A model generated the notes under the pieces. The model searched no databases. It was not told the DNA's origin and saw only the letters and a program-made list of their open reading frames with translations. Positions 42,703-44,930 of a stretch of DNA of 44,930 nt are shown piece after piece. The translations under genes and the position numbers were made by a program. How positions within the stretch are numbered: position 1 is the stretch's first letter; every line of letters starts with the position of its first letter. Source of the stretch: Candidatus Levybacteria bacterium RIFCSPHIGHO2_01_FULL_36_15 (GTDB lineage Bacteria; Patescibacteriota; Microgenomatia; Levybacterales; GWA1-39-11); assembly GCA_001782015.1 (NCBI GenBank), contig MFNJ01000030.1, positions 1 through 44,930 of the forward strand, in the 5' to 3' direction.

Positions 42703-43038
42703 ATGAGAATTAAGAAACAGTTAATATACGGTTTCTTAGGACTAATAAGTATAAGTTCAGGATTATTTCTTCTGATCGAATTAGTTAAGGCAATAGGCGG
42801 TTATGGTTTTGTAGGCTATGCAATTCTCGTGATCTTTCTTTTCAGCTTAGTTTTGTATCTCCGTTACGAATTTGATGTTAAAAGTAAGGAAAAAATTGCA
42901 GACGAAGCAACTAATCAGGTTATCTCCGATTATAAACATAAGATTAGTCAGCTTGATATGCCGGAGCTAAAAAAACAGCTGAACCGACACTTGAAAAAAC
43001 AAATCTATGAGAAAGGCTATACCTTATTCAACAAATAA
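42703..43038 (+). CDS. Hypothetical membrane protein
   Basis: 111 residues. Two membrane helices (about 8-28 and 33-52) are followed by a cytoplasmic charged helix (about 55-105) rich in Lys, Glu and Gln (KKQLNRHLKKQIYEKGYTLF). It is the first of three small genes in the same direction. No family is recognised. Confidence 0.55.
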   Translation: MRIKKQLIYGFLGLISISSGLFLLIELVKAIGGYGFVGYAILVIFLFSLVLYLRYEFDVKSKEKIADEATNQVISDYKHKISQLDMPELKKQLNRHLKKQIYEKGYTLFNK

Positions 43039-43216
43039 CAAAATATTTGTGCTTGGGGAGTCGTTAGATCGAGTGAACTTTCCCAAGCTATACAAGTGGG
43101 CAAAGGATAATCCAGAAACGCTTGAGCAACAACTAAAAAGCATAGCTGACAAATGGCATAATGGAAGCATAGGCGCTGCGATGCAAGCCTTAGAGAGCGA
43201 TCTGGAACACGGTTAA
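43007..43216 (+). CDS. Hypothetical small protein overlapping its neighbour
   Basis: 69 residues. It begins within the last 32 bases of the previous gene, in another frame. The body is protein-like and helical: LDRVNFPKLYKWAKDNPETL then QQLKSIADKWHNGSIGAAMQ then ALESDLEHG. No family is recognised. Its overlap suggests coupled translation with the membrane protein before it. Confidence 0.5.
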   Translation: MRKAIPYSTNNKIFVLGESLDRVNFPKLYKWAKDNPETLEQQLKSIADKWHNGSIGAAMQALESDLEHG

Positions 43217-43230
43217 AAATCTTAATAAAT

Positions 43231-43644
43231 ATGCAAATTAAAATGAAACTAAATGCTCCGGCTGTTTTAACTTCTGCGCAACCAAAGGATATTATTCAAA
43301 CAGTGTTGGATATTATCAACTCGTCAAAGCGAAAAATGCCTGCTCATTTCACAAGCAATGGTAATAGAACGCAATCATTTTGTGTGGACTTTGATATAAG
43401 CGAGACAGATGAGTATACAATGGCTTCTGAGTCGTGGTATCAAGGTAAAGATCCGTCAATCATTAAGACCGGAGAGGATATTATGTTGGCTGCCTACATA
43501 GCTGTTAAACTCGGTGGAGAAAAACTCATACCTCAGCTTTATCAAAGTATTATTGAAACATGCTCAGAAGAGTTATTCAAGAAACATAAGGATTATTTTG
43601 AGCATTGTGCTGATTTTGGTAAATTAAGAGCCGTATCGAGTTAG
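43231..43644 (+). CDS. Hypothetical soluble protein
   Basis: 137 residues, no recognised family. VLTSAQPKDIIQTVLDIINS is an N-terminal helix, then a beta part (CVDFDISETDEYTMASESWY) and a helical end (ETCSEELFKKHKDYFEHCAD). It follows the previous small gene by 14 bases, so three genes (42703, 43007, 43231) form a probable operon next to the restriction locus. Confidence 0.55.
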   Translation: MQIKMKLNAPAVLTSAQPKDIIQTVLDIINSSKRKMPAHFTSNGNRTQSFCVDFDISETDEYTMASESWYQGKDPSIIKTGEDIMLAAYIAVKLGGEKLIPQLYQSIIETCSEELFKKHKDYFEHCADFGKLRAVSS

Positions 43645-43657
43645 ACTGTAAGTCTAT

Positions 43658-44062
43658 TCAATCGGGAAACATCTTGGCTAATCTATCCATAAACGAATCA
43701 AGGTTATCATTCTTTTTTTCATCATTTTTGTCGGAAGCATAAGCGCCAGTCTTTTTGTAGTACATATCAATCGCTTTTGCTTTGACCGATAGATCAGCGA
43801 ATTGTTGAATTAGAAAAAGATGATGTTTCATAATGTTTTCGTCAATAAAACCAATCCTCTCTAATTTTTGTTGTATAAACTTCAAAAGGTCAGGTTTTGT
43901 CAGGTTCTCTGAGGCTATACTTTTGGCTAATTTTCTATCTACTGTTCCATTTTTTCTGCTTACATTGTATCCAGCTTTGATTACAGCATCTGCTGCATTG
44001 CCACTTCCTTCAAGAAAGTATTTACAAAAGAGTTTTTGTTTTATTGTCAACTTGTCTTTCAT
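43658..44062 (-). CDS. Terminase small subunit-like protein
   Basis: 134 residues. LTIKQKLFCKYFLEGSGNAA then AVIKAGY and later KPDLLKFIQQKLERIGF match the terminase small subunit pattern (LTxKQxxFxxxYLxxxNAxxAAxxAGY ... P-x-(V/L)), with its helix-turn-helix DNA-binding part. No large terminase, portal or capsid gene is near, so it is a lone gene: a phage remnant or a reused DNA-binding protein. I use the Met at 44062 (MKDKLTIKQ) since the seven preceding residues (MQVVFLF) are out of family. It is convergent with the gene at 43231. Confidence 0.75.
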   Translation of the reverse strand: MKDKLTIKQKLFCKYFLEGSGNAADAVIKAGYNVSRKNGTVDRKLAKSIASENLTKPDLLKFIQQKLERIGFIDENIMKHHLFLIQQFADLSVKAKAIDMYYKKTGAYASDKNDEKKNDNLDSFMDRLAKMFPD

Positions 44063-44225
44063 AAATAAAAAAACGACTTGCACAAGTTAATACTTGGACA
44101 AATCGCGTTGGTTATTCCATTACGACTAACACTATTAGTTTATCACATAAAAGTAGGTGCTATTATCGCTGATTTTTACTATAATACAGGGTAGAACTTG
44201 ATTACTATGGTGACAGTAAAATTAT

Positions 44226-44930
44226 ATGAACATTATAAATGAAGATGAAACCCGTAAAAAATGGATTGATACTAAGTTAATTAAATCCGGTTGGACAAAA
44301 ATAATTAACTTCTCTAACGATCTCGATTTATCTACTCTTCACCGAACTGCTGTAAGAGAATTACCAACAGACGATGGTTTTGCTGATTACGTTTTATACC
44401 TCAACGGCAAACCTTATGCAGTTATTGAAGCAAAAAAACTGGGGTTAAGCCCACAAAACGTACTTCAACAAGCCCAAAGGTATGCAAGAACCATTAAGGA
44501 CGGATTGGGCAACTACAATGGTTATAAAGTTCCGTTTGCTTATTCGACAAATGGAGAGCTTATTTGGTTTCAAGATTTTAGGAATGAGTTAAGCAGATCC
44601 AGAACCGTCAAAGAGTTCCACACACCAAAAGCTATTGAGGAGATGTTTCAATACGACAACGTAAAAAATGCTAACTGGTTAATCCAAAACCCTCCAGAAT
44701 ATCAAAAGCTCCGTTATTACCAAAAAGACGCAATAAAAGCCATTGAGTCAGCGATAGCTGCCCAGAAACGTTCTATGCTGGTCGCTATGGCTACTGGAAC
44801 CGGCAAGACCTACACCATTGCCTCTTTAATCTATCGTCTTCTCAAATCAGGCTCCAGCAAGAGAATACTATTTTTAGTAGATCGCAAGGCTTTAGCAGCT
44901 CAAGCTGTAATGGAGTTTGCAGCCTATGAA
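44226..44930 (+). CDS. hsdR: Type I restriction enzyme R subunit HsdR (5' part)
   Basis: 235 residues before the window ends. The N-terminal part has the PD-(D/E)xK nuclease site: DDGFADYVLYLNGKPYAVIE then AKK, with D, E and K in order. The motor part begins YYQKDAIKAIESAIAAQKRS, then Walker A MATGTGKTYT, then RILFLVDRKALAAQ (motif Ia). The enzyme moves DNA and cuts it far from the recognition site, once assembled with HsdM and HsdS, which must lie outside this window. A TATAAT at 44180-44185 is a likely -10 box. The unusual opening MNIINEDETRKKWIDTKLIK is common in this subfamily. Confidence 0.93.
   Translation, partial: MNIINEDETRKKWIDTKLIKSGWTKIINFSNDLDLSTLHRTAVRELPTDDGFADYVLYLNGKPYAVIEAKKLGLSPQNVLQQAQRYARTIKDGLGNYNGYKVPFAYSTNGELIWFQDFRNELSRSRTVKEFHTPKAIEEMFQYDNVKNANWLIQNPPEYQKLRYYQKDAIKAIESAIAAQKRSMLVAMATGTGKTYTIASLIYRLLKSGSSKRILFLVDRKALAAQAVMEFAAYE

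Noticed and set aside
43658-44062. Prophage
   Set aside because: Only a terminase-small-subunit-like gene is seen; no structural, lysis or replication genes lie nearby in the window.
1-44930. CRISPR array
   Set aside because: No set of short, evenly spaced repeats was seen; the repeats near 50-1955 are attachment-like and only two or three in number.
1-44930. Recoding of TGA as glycine (as in Gracilibacteria/Absconditabacteria)
   Set aside because: Several genes with good homology end at TGA (for example 246-692, and 33139-34080 coupled by TGATG), and no conserved frame reads through TGA.

Overview
The window looks like a chromosome segment from a Candidate Phyla Radiation (Patescibacteria) bacterium, probably of the Microgenomates group. 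This is inferred from AT-rich sequence, many small orphan genes, long-leader surface proteins ending in a membrane helix, KGG-type basic proteins, a VUT-family transporter next to a CofE-like ligase, tRNA genes mostly without encoded CCA, and a serine recombinase tail that runs antisense through a tRNA 3' end. TGA is used as a stop, so the code appears standard. No rRNA gene or CRISPR array is present.

Layout. 1-2.3 kb: the 3' part of a tRNA-Gly followed by three related attachment-like repeats, an AbiEii-type nucleotidyltransferase pair and the decayed C-terminus of a large serine recombinase, which together look like the scar of integrative elements. 2.3-9.4 kb: a large propeller-type surface protein, a fused glucose-6-phosphate / 6-phosphogluconate dehydrogenase, tRNA-Arg, a rhomboid protease and tRNA-His. 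9.5-13 kb: a second AbiEii-type pair, an orphan protein, an IS200-type element and several tiny genes. 13-25.2 kb: a mostly housekeeping stretch with a disordered acidic protein, TypA, a protein resembling the cyanophycin-synthetase N-domain, a KGG protein, a Clp-like protein that lacks its ATPase, a polysaccharide deacetylase, DNA polymerase IV, a CDF metal transporter with a tripled C-terminal domain, and an MFS exporter.

25.5-39.8 kb: the most coherent system, a copper/thiol homeostasis island. One long minus-strand run goes response regulator, histidine kinase, CsoR-like repressor, DUF1573 protein, an uncharacterised Cys/His envelope protein, CcdA, DUF2933 protein, DsbA-like thioredoxin, an HMA-SafE-cupredoxin fusion, a CopZ-like chaperone and an oversized CopA with unusual extra domains. 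A second unit encodes a His-rich CopB-like ATPase carrying CPD in place of CPC, and a DUF5676 membrane protein. Four promoters in the island carry the same 17-base direct repeat with an 11-base period (CYTMAT-N2TTT-CYTAAT), two of them at identical distance from a TATACT -10 box. I read this as the binding site of the island's own OmpR-family regulator. It unites Cu+ export, Cu+ chaperoning, cupredoxin-type binding and envelope disulfide chemistry in one regulon.

40-44.9 kb: an accessory region. A strong promoter drives a structured leader with a small SD-led ORF and a terminator-like hairpin, in front of a transporter gene of the VUT/YhhQ (queuosine precursor) family that has lost its middle. 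A CofE-like ligase follows, then several small orphan genes, an XRE regulator, a lone terminase-small-subunit-like gene and the start of a type I restriction HsdR gene that runs off the window.
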